This document shows, in pieces, positions 34,290-43,295 of a stretch of DNA of 64,000 nt. Within the stretch, counting starts at the first letter, position 1, and the number at the start of each line of letters is the position of its first letter. A program made the translations under genes and the position numbers. The stretch lies in contig NZ_MUYG01000011.1 of assembly GCF_002155425.1 (NCBI RefSeq), positions 682,001 to 746,000 of the forward strand, written 5' to 3'. Source of the DNA: Erythrobacter donghaensis. GTDB lineage: Bacteria; Pseudomonadota; Alphaproteobacteria; Sphingomonadales; Sphingomonadaceae. The notes under the pieces were generated by a model, which saw nothing but the letters and a program-made list of their open reading frames with translations, was not told the DNA's origin and made no database searches.

Positions 34290-35738
34290 TCAGAACGTCG
34301 CCAGCCCCATCGCGACGGCCAAACCCAGGAAGGCAAAGAAGCCCATCGAATCGGTGATCATCGTCACGAACACGCTGCTCGCCACCGCCGGATCCTGATC
34401 CAGCCGCTCGAAGATCACCGGCACCAGCACGCCCGCAAGGCCCGCAATCGCGATATTGATGATCATCGCCAGCGCAATCACCACGCCCATCATTGGCGAG
34501 AACAGCGCCGCCGCTGCCAGCCCGATCAGCACGGCGATGGTGCCGCCATTTAGCAGCGCCACGCGAAACTCGCGCCACAGGATGCGCTTGGTGTTCGACC
34601 GGGTCAGCTGGTTGGTCGCAATCGCGCGCACCGCCACGGCCATGGTCTGCGTGCCCGCATTGCCGCCGATGCTGGCGACGATCGGCATGAGGATCGCGAG
34701 CGCTACCAGTTGCTCGATCGCGGCGCCGAAAAAGGCGATGATCGAGGAGGCGACCACCGCCGTCCCCAGATTGGCGATCAGCCAGCGCACGCGGGCGGAA
34801 TAGGCCTCGCGCAGCGGCTCGTTGATGTCGCCGTCACCCGCGCCCGACATCAGCAGCGCGTCCTCGCCCGCCTCTTCGGAGATAATGTGGACGATATCGT
34901 CGACCGTCAGCTGCCCGACCAGCCGCCCGCTTTCGTCCACCACCGCGGCCGAAATCAGCGCGTATTTCTGGAACATCAGCGCGGCTTCTTCCTGATCCAT
35001 CGTCACCGGGATCAGGGTCTGGTCGCGCTTCATCACGTCGGTGAGACGGACAGAGCGCGGCGTGGTGAGAATCCAGTTGAGGGCGCAGGTGCCGACCGGG
35101 TGGTGCCGCTCGTCGATCACGAAAACTTCGAAGAAATCGTGCTCGAGATCGCCATCCTCGCGCAGGTAATCGATGAGGTCGCCGACCGTGAGATGTTCCG
35201 GCACTGCCACGAAGTGCCGGCTCATCAAACGCCCGGCGGTCTCTTCGGGATAGGCGAGCGCGCTGGAGACCGCCGCGCGGGTCTCCGGCTCCAGCTCGGC
35301 CATGACGGCACGCTGATCGGCCTCGTCGAGATCCTCGATCAGCTGCACCGCGTCGTCGGTGTCGAGCTGCTCGGCGATGGTGGCGACGGCCTGCGCGGAC
35401 AAAGTGTCCATCAGGTCTTCGCGCACGTAATCGTTAAGTTCGGCGATCACGTCGCCGGTCATCAGGTCGCTGATCGCCGAGGCCATCTGCGCGCGCTCGC
35501 GCGGTTCGAGCAGTTCGATCAGGTCGGCGATGTCGGCGGCGTGGAGCGGCTCGACCAGATCATAGACCGCGCCCTTGTCGCCCGCCTCCAGCGCATCGTG
35601 GACGGCGCTGACGAAGCTGGGCTTCAGGCGGTTTTCTTCGTCATGGCGTTCATCGTCGACCCGGTCATCCGGGCGCACCTCGACCTCTGCCGGATCGGCA
35701 GTCAACAGATCGTCGTCGGGGAAGCGCTCGTCGGCCAT
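34290..35738 (-). CDS. mgtE: magnesium transporter MgtE
   Basis: A 482-residue divalent cation channel. An acidic N-terminal extension (residues 1-30) precedes the MgtE N domain (about 40-160), two CBS domains (about 165-290), and five transmembrane helices in the last 180 residues, including the pore segment SIGGNAGTQTMAVAVRAIA. Mg2+ entry is gated by Mg2+ binding to the N and CBS domains. It is divergent from the cyclophilin gene with about 100 bp between. Confidence 0.94.
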   Translation of the reverse strand: MADERFPDDDLLTADPAEVEVRPDDRVDDERHDEENRLKPSFVSAVHDALEAGDKGAVYDLVEPLHAADIADLIELLEPRERAQMASAISDLMTGDVIAELNDYVREDLMDTLSAQAVATIAEQLDTDDAVQLIEDLDEADQRAVMAELEPETRAAVSSALAYPEETAGRLMSRHFVAVPEHLTVGDLIDYLREDGDLEHDFFEVFVIDERHHPVGTCALNWILTTPRSVRLTDVMKRDQTLIPVTMDQEEAALMFQKYALISAAVVDESGRLVGQLTVDDIVHIISEEAGEDALLMSGAGDGDINEPLREAYSARVRWLIANLGTAVVASSIIAFFGAAIEQLVALAILMPIVASIGGNAGTQTMAVAVRAIATNQLTRSNTKRILWREFRVALLNGGTIAVLIGLAAAALFSPMMGVVIALAMIINIAIAGLAGVLVPVIFERLDQDPAVASSVFVTMITDSMGFFAFLGLAVAMGLATF

Positions 35739-35839
35739 GAGGGCGGTTTAGGCGGGGAGGGATGAAAAGCAAGCCGGGAGGGTGACAGGCGGCAATTGGG
35801 TGCTAAAAGCGCGGGCAAATTCCCTCAGGAGACACGAAC

Positions 35840-36301
35840 ATGGCCGAAACACTCACCTTCACGCTCGACAATGGCGATGGCGCGCAGAACGACGTCGTCA
35901 TCAAGCTGCGTCCCGACCTCGCCCCCGGCCACGTCGCGCGCATCGCCGAGCTGGCGAGCGAAGGCTTCTACGACGGCGTGATCTTCCACCGCGTGATTTC
36001 GGGCTTCATGGCTCAGGGCGGTGATCCGACCGGCACCGGCATGGGCGGCAGCGACAAGCCCGACCTCGCCGCCGAATTCAACGCCGAACCGCACGTCGAA
36101 GGCACCTGCTCGATGGCCCGCGCGCAGAACCCCAACAGCGCCAATTCGCAGTTCTTCATCTGCCTTGACGACGCGCGCTTCCTCGACAAGCAGTACACCG
36201 TGTGGGGCCAGGTCACGAGCGGCATGGAACACGTCCACGCCATCCCCAAGGGCGAACCGCCGCGCAGCCCCGGCAAGATCGTCAAGGCGACGGTGGCCTG
36301 A
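35840..36301 (+). CDS. peptidyl-prolyl cis-trans isomerase, cyclophilin type
   Basis: A 153-residue single-domain cyclophilin with no signal peptide, so it is cytoplasmic. The active-site arginine and phenylalanine motifs are visible as YDGVIFHRVISGFMAQGG and NSANSQFFICL, and the tryptophan-containing YTVWGQVTSGME near the end is the usual drug-binding loop. It speeds proline isomerisation during folding. AGGAG lies ten bases before the ATG. Confidence 0.95.
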   Translation: MAETLTFTLDNGDGAQNDVVIKLRPDLAPGHVARIAELASEGFYDGVIFHRVISGFMAQGGDPTGTGMGGSDKPDLAAEFNAEPHVEGTCSMARAQNPNSANSQFFICLDDARFLDKQYTVWGQVTSGMEHVHAIPKGEPPRSPGKIVKATVA

Positions 36302-36327
36302 GGCACAACAGCGAAAGATCGGGGGTG

Positions 36328-37263
36328 ATGATGAAGTCTTGGCTGGCTGCATTGGCCGCGCTGCTGCTTTCCGGCTGCGCCACTTTCCCCGACATTTCGC
36401 AAGCGCGCTCCCCCTGCCAGCTCGAGCCGGGGGGGTGGTGCGGTTTCCTGCGCGAGGCGGCGGTCGATGCCTATCCCTACGCGCTGGCGGCGACCAATGC
36501 CTATACCGGCGACGACGACCTGTTCGAACGGCCGGGTCGGGTGATCCAGCGCATTCCTCGCATCCCGATCGCTCCGGGCGACGAGGAAAAGGGCTTCAGC
36601 TACGAGGTCTTCAACCAGTTCGACTCCGGCACCGTGGGCGATCCCGATCGCAAGCCGATCGCGCGGATCCTGTCGTTCCGCGGTACTGACATGAAGAGCC
36701 TCAGCGACATTTTCTATGGCACGCTCCGCAACGACCAGATCGAACTGGCGCTGCGCTATTTCGAGGCCGAGAAATCGCGCCTTGGCTCGGACGTGCCGTG
36801 GATCGTCACCGGCCACTCGCTCGGCGGGGCGCTGGCGACCGAGGTGTCGATCGCCCAACCCGACGTGCGCGCCTATATGTTCAACACCTCGCCCTTCTAC
36901 CGCAGCGAAGCGAAGGACAATGCGCTGCAGCGTATCGTGTTCAATGAGCGCGGCGAGTTTCTGCGCCGCTTCGCCAAATATGGCGAACCGCCCGCGGCCA
37001 ATGTCTTCACCATCAATTGCGAGCCGCGCAAGAATTCCATCGCCAAGCATTCGGTGCGCTCGCTTGCCGACTGCCTCACATGGATTGCCGCCTATGATAG
37101 CGCCGATGCCCTTGCCGTGGTGAAGGCCAACGGCATCGCCAAGCCCTGGGTCGAGTGCCGCCCGGAAGACACCACGCACCCCGGCCCCGGCGCGCGCAAG
37201 GGCGAACCTTGCGTCCATCGCGGGCGCGAGGACAAGAAGAAGAGCAAACGCGGCGGCGATTGA
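36328..37263 (+). CDS. lipase class 3-like lipoprotein
   Basis: A 311-residue lipoprotein with a short signal ending in a lipobox (ALLLSGC, Cys17). The nucleophile elbow [12 protein letters not shown] carries the serine of a lipase/esterase, and the [13 protein letters not shown] segment before it is usual for class 3 lipases. The C-terminus is basic and repetitive in lysine. It may act on membrane lipids in the outer or inner membrane; the substrate is unknown. A two-base alternative start (ATG 36331) exists. miaB follows 35 bases later. Confidence 0.8.
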   Translation: MMKSWLAALAALLLSGCATFPDISQARSPCQLEPGGWCGFLREAAVDAYPYALAATNAYTGDDDLFERPGRVIQRIPRIPIAPGDEEKGFSYEVFNQFDSGTVGDPDRKPIARILSFRGTDMKSLSDIFYGTLRNDQIELALRYFEAEKSRLGSDVPWIVTGHSLGGALATEVSIAQPDVRAYMFNTSPFYRSEAKDNALQRIVFNERGEFLRRFAKYGEPPAANVFTINCEPRKNSIAKHSVRSLADCLTWIAAYDSADALAVVKANGIAKPWVECRPEDTTHPGPGARKGEPCVHRGREDKKKSKRGGD

Positions 37264-37298
37264 ACCGGGGCGGCAAGAGCGCTAAGGGCGCGAGCCTC

Positions 37299-38636
37299 AT
37301 GAAACCGACCACTGCCCCTCCCCAGACCTACCGGGTCAAGAGCTTCGGCTGCCAGATGAACGTCTATGACGGCGAGCGCATGGGCGAGCTGCTCGCCGAA
37401 CGCGGCATCACGCCTGCGCCCGAGGGGGAGGAGGCCGATCTGGTCATCCTCAACACCTGCCACATCCGCGAAAAGGCCGCCGAGAAGGTCTATTCGGACA
37501 TCGGCCGGCTGGTGAAGGCGGGCGCGGAGGCGGGCAAGCAGCCGCTGATCGCGGTCGCGGGCTGCGTTGCGCAGGCCGAGGGCGAAGAGATCATGGCCCG
37601 CGCGCCTGCGGTCAGCATCGTGGTCGGCCCGCAGGCCTATCACCGCCTGCCTGAGATGCTCGACAAGGCCGCGCTGGGCGAGCGTGCGACCGATACCGAC
37701 ATGCCCGCCATCGCCAAGTTCGACGCGCTGCCTGCGCGCCGCAAGCGTGGGCCGAGCGCGTTCCTTACCGTGCAGGAGGGCTGCGACAAGTTCTGCACCT
37801 ATTGTGTGGTGCCCTATACCCGCGGCGCGGAAATCTCGCGGCCGTTCAGCCATCTGGTCGCCGAAGCGCGGAAATTGGTCGAGGCGGGGGCGAAGGAGAT
37901 CACGCTGCTCGGCCAGAACGTCAATGCCTGGGCGGGTGAGGACGACAACGGCCGCCGCGTCGGGCTGGGCGGGTTGATCCGCACGCTGGCGGGGATCGAT
38001 GGCCTCGCGCGCATCCGCTACACCACCAGCCACCCCAACGACATGGACGACGACCTGATCGCTGCGCATGGCGAGGTCGCCAAGCTGATGCCCTATCTGC
38101 ATTTGCCGGTGCAGGCGGGCAATGACCGCATCCTGAAGGCGATGAACCGCCAGCACACCGCGGAAAGCTACCTCAGGCTGATCGAACGCTTCCGCGCCAT
38201 GCGCCCCGACATCGCGCTGTCGGGCGATTTCATCGTCGGCTTTCCGGGCGAGACCGAGGCCGAGTTCGCCGACACGCTGAGCATTGTCGACGAAGTGCGC
38301 TACGCCGCGTGCTTCAGCTTCAAGTATTCCCCGCGCCCCGGCACACCGGCCGCGACGATGGATGGCCAGATCGCGCCCGAGGTGATGGACGAGCGCCTCC
38401 AGCGCTTGCAGCAGCGCATCGGCCACCACCAATATGCCTTCAATCAGGCAAGCGTGGGCAAGCGCTGCGACGTGCTAGTCGAACGCACCGGACGACATCC
38501 CGGCCAATGGCTCGGCAAGTCGCCATGGCTCCAGAGTGTGTGGTTCGAGGGTGATTACGCCGTCGGCGACCTCGTCGAGGTGAAGCTCGCCGAGGCGGGG
38601 CCGAATTCGCTACGGGGCCTCGTCACGCACGTCTGA
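37299..38636 (+). CDS. miaB: tRNA-2-methylthio-N6-dimethylallyladenosine synthase MiaB
   Basis: A 445-residue radical SAM methylthiotransferase modifying A37 of UNN-decoding tRNAs. The N-terminal cluster-binding cysteines are in [19 protein letters not shown] and [10 protein letters not shown]; the radical SAM motif is CDKFCTYC; the C-terminal TRAM domain (about 375-445) contains [20 protein letters not shown]. An upstream in-frame extension is rejected. Its 3' end overlaps the convergent secreted gene by 27 bases. Confidence 0.96.
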   Translation: MKPTTAPPQTYRVKSFGCQMNVYDGERMGELLAERGITPAPEGEEADLVILNTCHIREKAAEKVYSDIGRLVKAGAEAGKQPLIAVAGCVAQAEGEEIMARAPAVSIVVGPQAYHRLPEMLDKAALGERATDTDMPAIAKFDALPARRKRGPSAFLTVQEGCDKFCTYCVVPYTRGAEISRPFSHLVAEARKLVEAGAKEITLLGQNVNAWAGEDDNGRRVGLGGLIRTLAGIDGLARIRYTTSHPNDMDDDLIAAHGEVAKLMPYLHLPVQAGNDRILKAMNRQHTAESYLRLIERFRAMRPDIALSGDFIVGFPGETEAEFADTLSIVDEVRYAACFSFKYSPRPGTPAATMDGQIAPEVMDERLQRLQQRIGHHQYAFNQASVGKRCDVLVERTGRHPGQWLGKSPWLQSVWFEGDYAVGDLVEVKLAEAGPNSLRGLVTHV

Positions 38637-39521
38637 GCGCTCCGCCGCCACCGCCGCGCGGGCGATGTCGGTGAACACCCGGCGCGGCTTGGCATTGCGT
38701 GAGGCGTCGTAAAGCTCGCGCACCAGCGCGCGGTCGAAATCGGTCAAGCCTTCCGGCGGTCTGGGGTCTGAAAACAGGGTGAGGATCGTCAGGGCAGGCG
38801 CAGCGCCTTCGGGCGCGCCGGTGCCGAGCAGCGCGCGCATCGTCGCATAGTCGGCGAGTTGCCCGAGCGTCAGGCCCTCCGCCGCCTCGCGCCCGATCAG
38901 CACGGCAGCGCCGGTGATCTCGGTGGTGGCGATGGGGTCGCTGGCGCTCAGCGGCTCGATCTCCGTGAAGGTCGGAAACCGGAACTGATCGCCAAGCTGC
39001 GGGCGGAAGGCTTTGCCGGTCGCGTCTCGCACAGCGACCTTGTTCCACGCCCTGACCGGCCCCGGCTCGCCCAGCACCCGTTCGCGCTGATAGCCAGCGA
39101 GATGGGCGAGCTGCGGCGAATCCTGCGTCAGCCATTGCGCGGCCGGGCCTGCGGCAGGTGCCATGAAGGCGACCCGCACCGTGGGCACGCAGTCCGGCGC
39201 ATCATCGGCTCCCACACCCAACGCGCGGGCATTGTCGCGGATGCGCTCGGCGATGACGGCGGCATCATCGGGTGCAAGGCCCCGAACTTCGACGCAGACG
39301 GGGAAAGCAAACTTGGCGATCGGCTCGCGCAGCTTCGCGGGTCGGATCACCGCGCGGGCAAAGTCACGCAATTCCCTCTCGCGCTCGGCCTCGGTCGGGG
39401 GCGGGCGCACGATGATCGGATCGGCCCGCGTTGCCTCAGGCGGTTCGGCATGGGCTGGCACCGATGCAGCGGCGAAGGCGCCGAGCAGCGTCAGACCTGC
39501 CGTGAGCCTACGCCGCCTCAT
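38610..39521 (-). CDS. secreted uncharacterised protein, paralogue A
   Basis: A 303-residue protein with a signal peptide ([20 protein letters not shown]). It shares with its neighbour at 39518 the segments [49 protein letters not shown] and [19 protein letters not shown], with two conserved cysteines likely forming a disulfide. No catalytic motif is recognised. The start overlaps the neighbour's stop in ATGA, indicating coupled translation of two diverged gene copies. They sit between miaB and phoH. Function unknown. Confidence 0.77.
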   Translation of the reverse strand: MRRRRLTAGLTLLGAFAAASVPAHAEPPEATRADPIIVRPPPTEAERERELRDFARAVIRPAKLREPIAKFAFPVCVEVRGLAPDDAAVIAERIRDNARALGVGADDAPDCVPTVRVAFMAPAAGPAAQWLTQDSPQLAHLAGYQRERVLGEPGPVRAWNKVAVRDATGKAFRPQLGDQFRFPTFTEIEPLSASDPIATTEITGAAVLIGREAAEGLTLGQLADYATMRALLGTGAPEGAAPALTILTLFSDPRPPEGLTDFDRALVRELYDASRNAKPRRVFTDIARAAVAAERSDVRDEAP

Positions 39522-40408
39522 TCCTGATCTTCTGCCCCCTTCGCGGTCTCCTTCACGGCGGCGCGCAGGACCTCGAAGGCATAGGAGCCCGCGGGCAGCC
39601 GGTAGAGCGACCTGAGATAGGCCCGGTCGAAGCGTGTCATCGCCGTCGGCGCGCGATCAGGAGCGACGAACAGGGTCATGATCGTGCGCGGCGCTCCCGC
39701 CTCGGCGACATCCACTTCGCCGGTCGGGGCGAGCAGGCGCAGGCTGGCGTAGTCGGCGATCTGCACGGCGGTGAGCCCGGCGATCGCGGCGTTGTCGACC
39801 ACCACCAGCACAGCGAGCAGATCTTCGCGGGTCAGGCGCTTGAGCCGCCCGGCGCTCCAGATCACGTTTTGCGGGCCCGCTATGCCGTTCGTTCCGCCGG
39901 CTTCGGGACTGGAGACAATCGGCTCGCCGCTGGCGGAGGTCTGCTTGCTCGCCTGAAACACATAGACCGGATCGCGCGCGCCCATCGCCGCGTCGATATC
40001 CCGCGCGCTGATACCCGCGAACAGGCGCCGCCCGCTCTGGCGGATCGCCCGCAGCTGGGCCTGAGCATCGTCCGAGAAAGCGAGCAGCGCATTGGGCTTG
40101 CAGCCGCTGCCGCGCACATTGACCTTGGCTGCCTTGGCATTGTCGATAATGCGTTCCGCGACCTCTTGCGCCATCCCCGTGTCTCCGGCCGCGACCATCA
40201 GGCACAGCGGCTGTTCGAAGCGTGCCAGCGGGCGGCGGGGGCGGGGGTTGCCGGCGATGTCGCGGGCGAGTTCGTCGAGCGCCTTTTCAGTCTGCGGCTT
40301 CTCGCCCTCGACCACGATGGGCGGCGGCTCGGCCTCCTGCGCGGCGGCAGGCGCTGTCGCCGTTCCCGGCACGGCAAGCGCAGCGAGGGCGGTCAGGGCC
40401 TGCTTCAT
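39518..40408 (-). CDS. secreted uncharacterised protein, paralogue B
   Basis: A 296-residue protein with a signal peptide (ALTALAALAVPGTATAPAAA). Shared features with paralogue A are PLARFEQPLCLMVAAGDTGM, AERIIDNAKAAKVNVRGSGC, VQIADYASLRLLA and MTRFDRAYLRSLYRLPAGSY. The middle third differs most (VYVFQASKQTSASGEPIVSS here). AAGGAGG lies upstream of its start, and it is the first gene of the pair. The two conserved cysteines and secretion suggest a periplasmic or extracellular domain; function unknown. Confidence 0.77.
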   Translation of the reverse strand: MKQALTALAALAVPGTATAPAAAQEAEPPPIVVEGEKPQTEKALDELARDIAGNPRPRRPLARFEQPLCLMVAAGDTGMAQEVAERIIDNAKAAKVNVRGSGCKPNALLAFSDDAQAQLRAIRQSGRRLFAGISARDIDAAMGARDPVYVFQASKQTSASGEPIVSSPEAGGTNGIAGPQNVIWSAGRLKRLTREDLLAVLVVVDNAAIAGLTAVQIADYASLRLLAPTGEVDVAEAGAPRTIMTLFVAPDRAPTAMTRFDRAYLRSLYRLPAGSYAFEVLRAAVKETAKGAEDQE

Positions 40409-40576
40409 CCGGGAGCCTCCTTCAATCGCAAGATCAACACTTTAGCCATGAATGTCTGATGAACGCAAAGGCTCCATCCCGCGCCCCGGCGGCATGGCAA
40501 TTCGATGACTATCCACGATCATCTCGCCGCTGCGCGCTTGCTTTGCGCGTCCTCCCGCTTACCTTCCCGACTCTAG

Positions 40577-40597
40577 GGCAAGGGATCGTCCCTTGCC
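40577..40597 (+). promoter_or_regulatory. perfect hairpin in the phoH leader
   Basis: GGCAAGGGA (40577-40585), TCG, TCCCTTGCC (40589-40597): a 9-bp stem with a 3-base loop, ending seven bases before the phoH ribosome site AAAGGA and 16 bases before its ATG. It could control translation or end transcription of upstream RNA. The downstream sequence is not T-rich. Confidence 0.45.
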
Positions 40598-40613
40598 GCA
40601 ACCAAAGGAACCT

Positions 40614-41657
40614 ATGGGCCGACGACCCTCCCGTGCCGGACACCCGGCGCTCTCGCCCGATCCGCGCGGCATCCCTGAACAGCGGCGCGCGCGTGTCGAT
40701 CTGACCTTCGAGAATCAGGCCCTGCTGGGGCCCCTGTTCGGGCAGTTCGACGCCAATCTGGTGCAGGTCGAAAACCGGCTCGGGGTCTATATCCACGCGC
40801 GCGGCCATCAGGTGGTGATCGAAGGGCCGGAGGACGATGTCGCCCGCGCCCGCGAAACCTTGAAGACCATGTATGACCGGTTGGCGCGCGGCGAGGCGCT
40901 CGACAGCGGGGCGATCGAATCGATGATCGCCATGTCGGCCGAACCGACGCTGGAAGGGATCATCGCGGGCGATCAGGGCGCGCCGCCGATCATGATCCGC
41001 ACGCGCAAGAAAACCATCGTGCCGCGCTCGGCGACGCAGATCGAGTACATGCGCAGCCTTGCCAAGGACGACATCATCTTCGCATTGGGCCCGGCAGGCA
41101 CCGGCAAGACCTATATCGCGGTGGCGCAGGCGGTCAGCCAGCTGATCACCGGAAGCGTGCAGCGCCTGATCCTCTCGCGCCCGGCGGTCGAAGCGGGGGA
41201 GAAGCTCGGCTTCCTCCCCGGCGACATGAAGGAGAAGGTCGATCCCTATCTGCGCCCGCTCTACGATGCGCTGAACGACTGCATGCCGCCCGAACAGGTC
41301 GAGCGGCGGCTGGCCAATGGCGAGATCGAGATCGCGCCCATCGCCTTCATGCGCGGGCGCACGCTGGCCGACAGCTTCATCATCCTAGACGAGGCGCAGA
41401 ACACCACGCGCGAGCAGATGAAGATGTTCCTCACCCGCTTCGGCCAGAACAGCCGGATGGTGATCTGCGGCGACCCGCGGCAGGTCGACATTCCGGGCGG
41501 CCCGAACATGAGCGGCCTCAACGATGCGGTCTCGCGGCTGGAGGGGGTGGAGGGCTTCGGCACGATCCGCTTCACCGCCGCAGACGTGGTGCGCCACCCG
41601 ATCGTGGGGCGGATCGTCGAGGCCTATGAGGGCAACGGCGAGGGGGAGGGGGGATAA
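40614..41657 (+). CDS. phoH: PhoH-like ATPase
   Basis: A 347-residue ATPase. The N-terminal KH-like segment (about 20-90) reads [20 protein letters not shown], then comes Walker A GPAGTGKT at about 160-167 and Walker [10 protein letters not shown] (about 255-263) with the [19 protein letters not shown] sensor. PhoH proteins are associated with YbeY and are proposed to act in RNA metabolism. ATG at 40614 with AAAGGA directly upstream; an in-frame TTG at 40593 lies inside the hairpin and is rejected. Confidence 0.95.
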   Translation: MGRRPSRAGHPALSPDPRGIPEQRRARVDLTFENQALLGPLFGQFDANLVQVENRLGVYIHARGHQVVIEGPEDDVARARETLKTMYDRLARGEALDSGAIESMIAMSAEPTLEGIIAGDQGAPPIMIRTRKKTIVPRSATQIEYMRSLAKDDIIFALGPAGTGKTYIAVAQAVSQLITGSVQRLILSRPAVEAGEKLGFLPGDMKEKVDPYLRPLYDALNDCMPPEQVERRLANGEIEIAPIAFMRGRTLADSFIILDEAQNTTREQMKMFLTRFGQNSRMVICGDPRQVDIPGGPNMSGLNDAVSRLEGVEGFGTIRFTAADVVRHPIVGRIVEAYEGNGEGEGG

Positions 41658-41677
41658 CACCTCTTCCCAGTTTTTAG

Positions 41678-41702
41678 TCACCCCGTGTCAAGCACGGGGC
41701 GA
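41678..41702. repeat. REP-like single hairpin (copy 4)
   Basis: CCCCGTG-TCAAG-CACGGGG at 41681-41699, with the left border GTCACC seen also in copy 1 and the TCAAG loop of copies 2 and 3. Only one of the two hairpins is present. It lies in the 109-bp gap between phoH and ybeY. Confidence 0.6.
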
Positions 41703-41766
41703 CGGGCTGGGTTGATGCGTTCAGGCCGGTTCCTTGGATGAAGGAACCGCGCTAAGGGCGCGACCC

Positions 41767-42249
41767 ATGCAGCTTGACATCGACATCGAAGACTGGCCCG
41801 CAGGCAACTGGGAAGCACTCGCCACGCGCGCCGCTGCGGTGGCTGACGAGGGTGAGCCGCTGCTCGCCAATCCGCGCCTTGTGGCGAGTGTGCTGTTCAC
41901 CTCGGATGCCGAAGTCCACACCCTTAACCGCGAATGGCGCGAGCGGGACAAGCCGACCAATGTGCTGAGCTTCCCGATGCTCGAACGCGAGGAACTGAAG
42001 GTCCTCGCCCCGGAAGGCCCGCCCGAAATGCTCGGCGACATCGCGCTGGCTTATGAAACCTGCGCCCGCGAAGCTTCGGAAAAGGGCATCACCCTCGAAG
42101 CCCATGCGACCCACCTCATCGTCCACGGCCTGCTCCACCTCGCCGGCCACGACCATGTCGATTCCGACGAACAGGCCGAGGCCATGGAGGCGCTGGAAAC
42201 CGCCATACTTGCCAAACTGGGCATCGCTGACCCATATGGCGACAGGTAG
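41767..42249 (+). CDS. ybeY: endoribonuclease YbeY (rRNA maturation)
   Basis: A 160-residue zinc endonuclease acting on 16S rRNA 3' ends and ribosome quality control. The metal site H-x3-H-x5-H is in HLIVHGLLHLAGHDHVD, and TNVLSFPMLERE is the conserved substrate loop. ATG at 41767; upstream in-frame codons lack family similarity. It follows phoH and precedes corC, the classical order. Confidence 0.95.
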   Translation: MQLDIDIEDWPAGNWEALATRAAAVADEGEPLLANPRLVASVLFTSDAEVHTLNREWRERDKPTNVLSFPMLEREELKVLAPEGPPEMLGDIALAYETCAREASEKGITLEAHATHLIVHGLLHLAGHDHVDSDEQAEAMEALETAILAKLGIADPYGDR

Positions 42250-42272
42250 CAACAGGAGCCACTCACAAGGCC

Positions 42273-43202
42273 ATGGCCGATTCCCATTCGCCCGCCTCCC
42301 CGTCGGGAGAGGCGGACAGTAGCAGCGGGCTTTGGCCTGCGCTTCGCAAGATCCTCGGGTTCGAGGCCGCGCGGTCCCTGCGCGAACAGCTCGAAGAGGC
42401 GATCGACGAGCACGAGGACGGCAGCGGCCCCGAGGGCGGTGACGAGCGCGCCAGCCCCGGCGGCGATCTGTCGCGGGTGGAGCGGCAGATGCTGCGCAAC
42501 CTGCTCCATTTCTCCGAACACGATGCCGATGACGTTGCCGTGCCGCGCGGCGAGATCATCGCGGTCGATGCCGCGATCAGCTGGGAAGAGATGGTCGCCG
42601 CCTTCTCCGAACACGGCCATTCGCGCATGCCGGTCTATCGCGAGACGCTCGATAGCGTGATCGGGATGATCCACATCAAGGACATCTTCCCATATCTCGC
42701 CAACGGCACGCCGCCGCCCGCCGACTGGACGACATTGATGCGCCAACCGCTCTATGTGCCGCAGGCGCGTGGGGCGCTCGATGTGCTCGCCGACATGCGC
42801 ACGCAGCGCGTGCATCTTGCCATCGTGCTCGACGAGTTCTCGGGCACGGATGGCCTCATCACGATCGAGGATCTGGTCGAGGAAATCGTCGGCGATATCG
42901 AGGACGAGCATGACGATGCCCCGCCCGAGCTGATCACCCCGATCGGCGAAGGCATGTGGGATTGCGACGCGCGCGCCGAGCTCGACGACATCGCCGAGAA
43001 AATCGACCCGCGCCTCGCCGAAGTTGCCGAGAGCGTCGATACCTTGGGCGGTCTCGCCTTCGTGCTGGCCGAGGCGGTGCCGCCGGTCGGCACGGTGCTG
43101 GAACATCCGAGCGGCTGGCGAATTGAAGTCACAGCGGGCGATGAAACCCATGTCACGCGCCTGCGTCTGCACCCCCCACCGACCGAGGACGACGTGCAAT
43201 AG
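42273..43202 (+). CDS. CorC/HlyC-type CBS-domain protein
   Basis: A 309-residue soluble protein (YbeX/CorC type). After an acidic, low-complexity start (about 1-60) come two CBS domains (about 85-215), including VAVPRGEIIAVDAAISWEEM and RVHLAIVLDEFSGTDGLITI, and a C-terminal CorC/HlyC transporter-associated domain (about 225-300) with SVDTLGGLAFVLAEAVPPVG. It is linked to magnesium/cobalt efflux and to ribosome biogenesis in other bacteria. It starts 23 bases after ybeY. The apolipoprotein acyltransferase gene lnt, often next, is missing here and replaced by a LysR gene. Confidence 0.92.
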   Translation: MADSHSPASPSGEADSSSGLWPALRKILGFEAARSLREQLEEAIDEHEDGSGPEGGDERASPGGDLSRVERQMLRNLLHFSEHDADDVAVPRGEIIAVDAAISWEEMVAAFSEHGHSRMPVYRETLDSVIGMIHIKDIFPYLANGTPPPADWTTLMRQPLYVPQARGALDVLADMRTQRVHLAIVLDEFSGTDGLITIEDLVEEIVGDIEDEHDDAPPELITPIGEGMWDCDARAELDDIAEKIDPRLAEVAESVDTLGGLAFVLAEAVPPVGTVLEHPSGWRIEVTAGDETHVTRLRLHPPPTEDDVQ

Positions 43203-43209
43203 GCGCAAC

Positions 43210-43245
43210 TTTTTTGCCCCATACGTATTTTTTCTTCGATTTTTT
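43210..43245. promoter_or_regulatory. three T6 tracts upstream of the LysR gene
   Basis: Runs of six T at 43210-43215, 43228-43233 and 43240-43245 stand out in this GC-rich window. The spacings between centres (18 and 12 bp) are only partly in phase with the helix, so bending is possible but not certain. No stable hairpin precedes the runs, so a terminator of corC is not well supported. Confidence 0.35.
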
Positions 43246-43295
43246 GCATCCATTCGGCTTGTCAGGCGTATCTGCTCTCACCAAGGAGAGAGACC

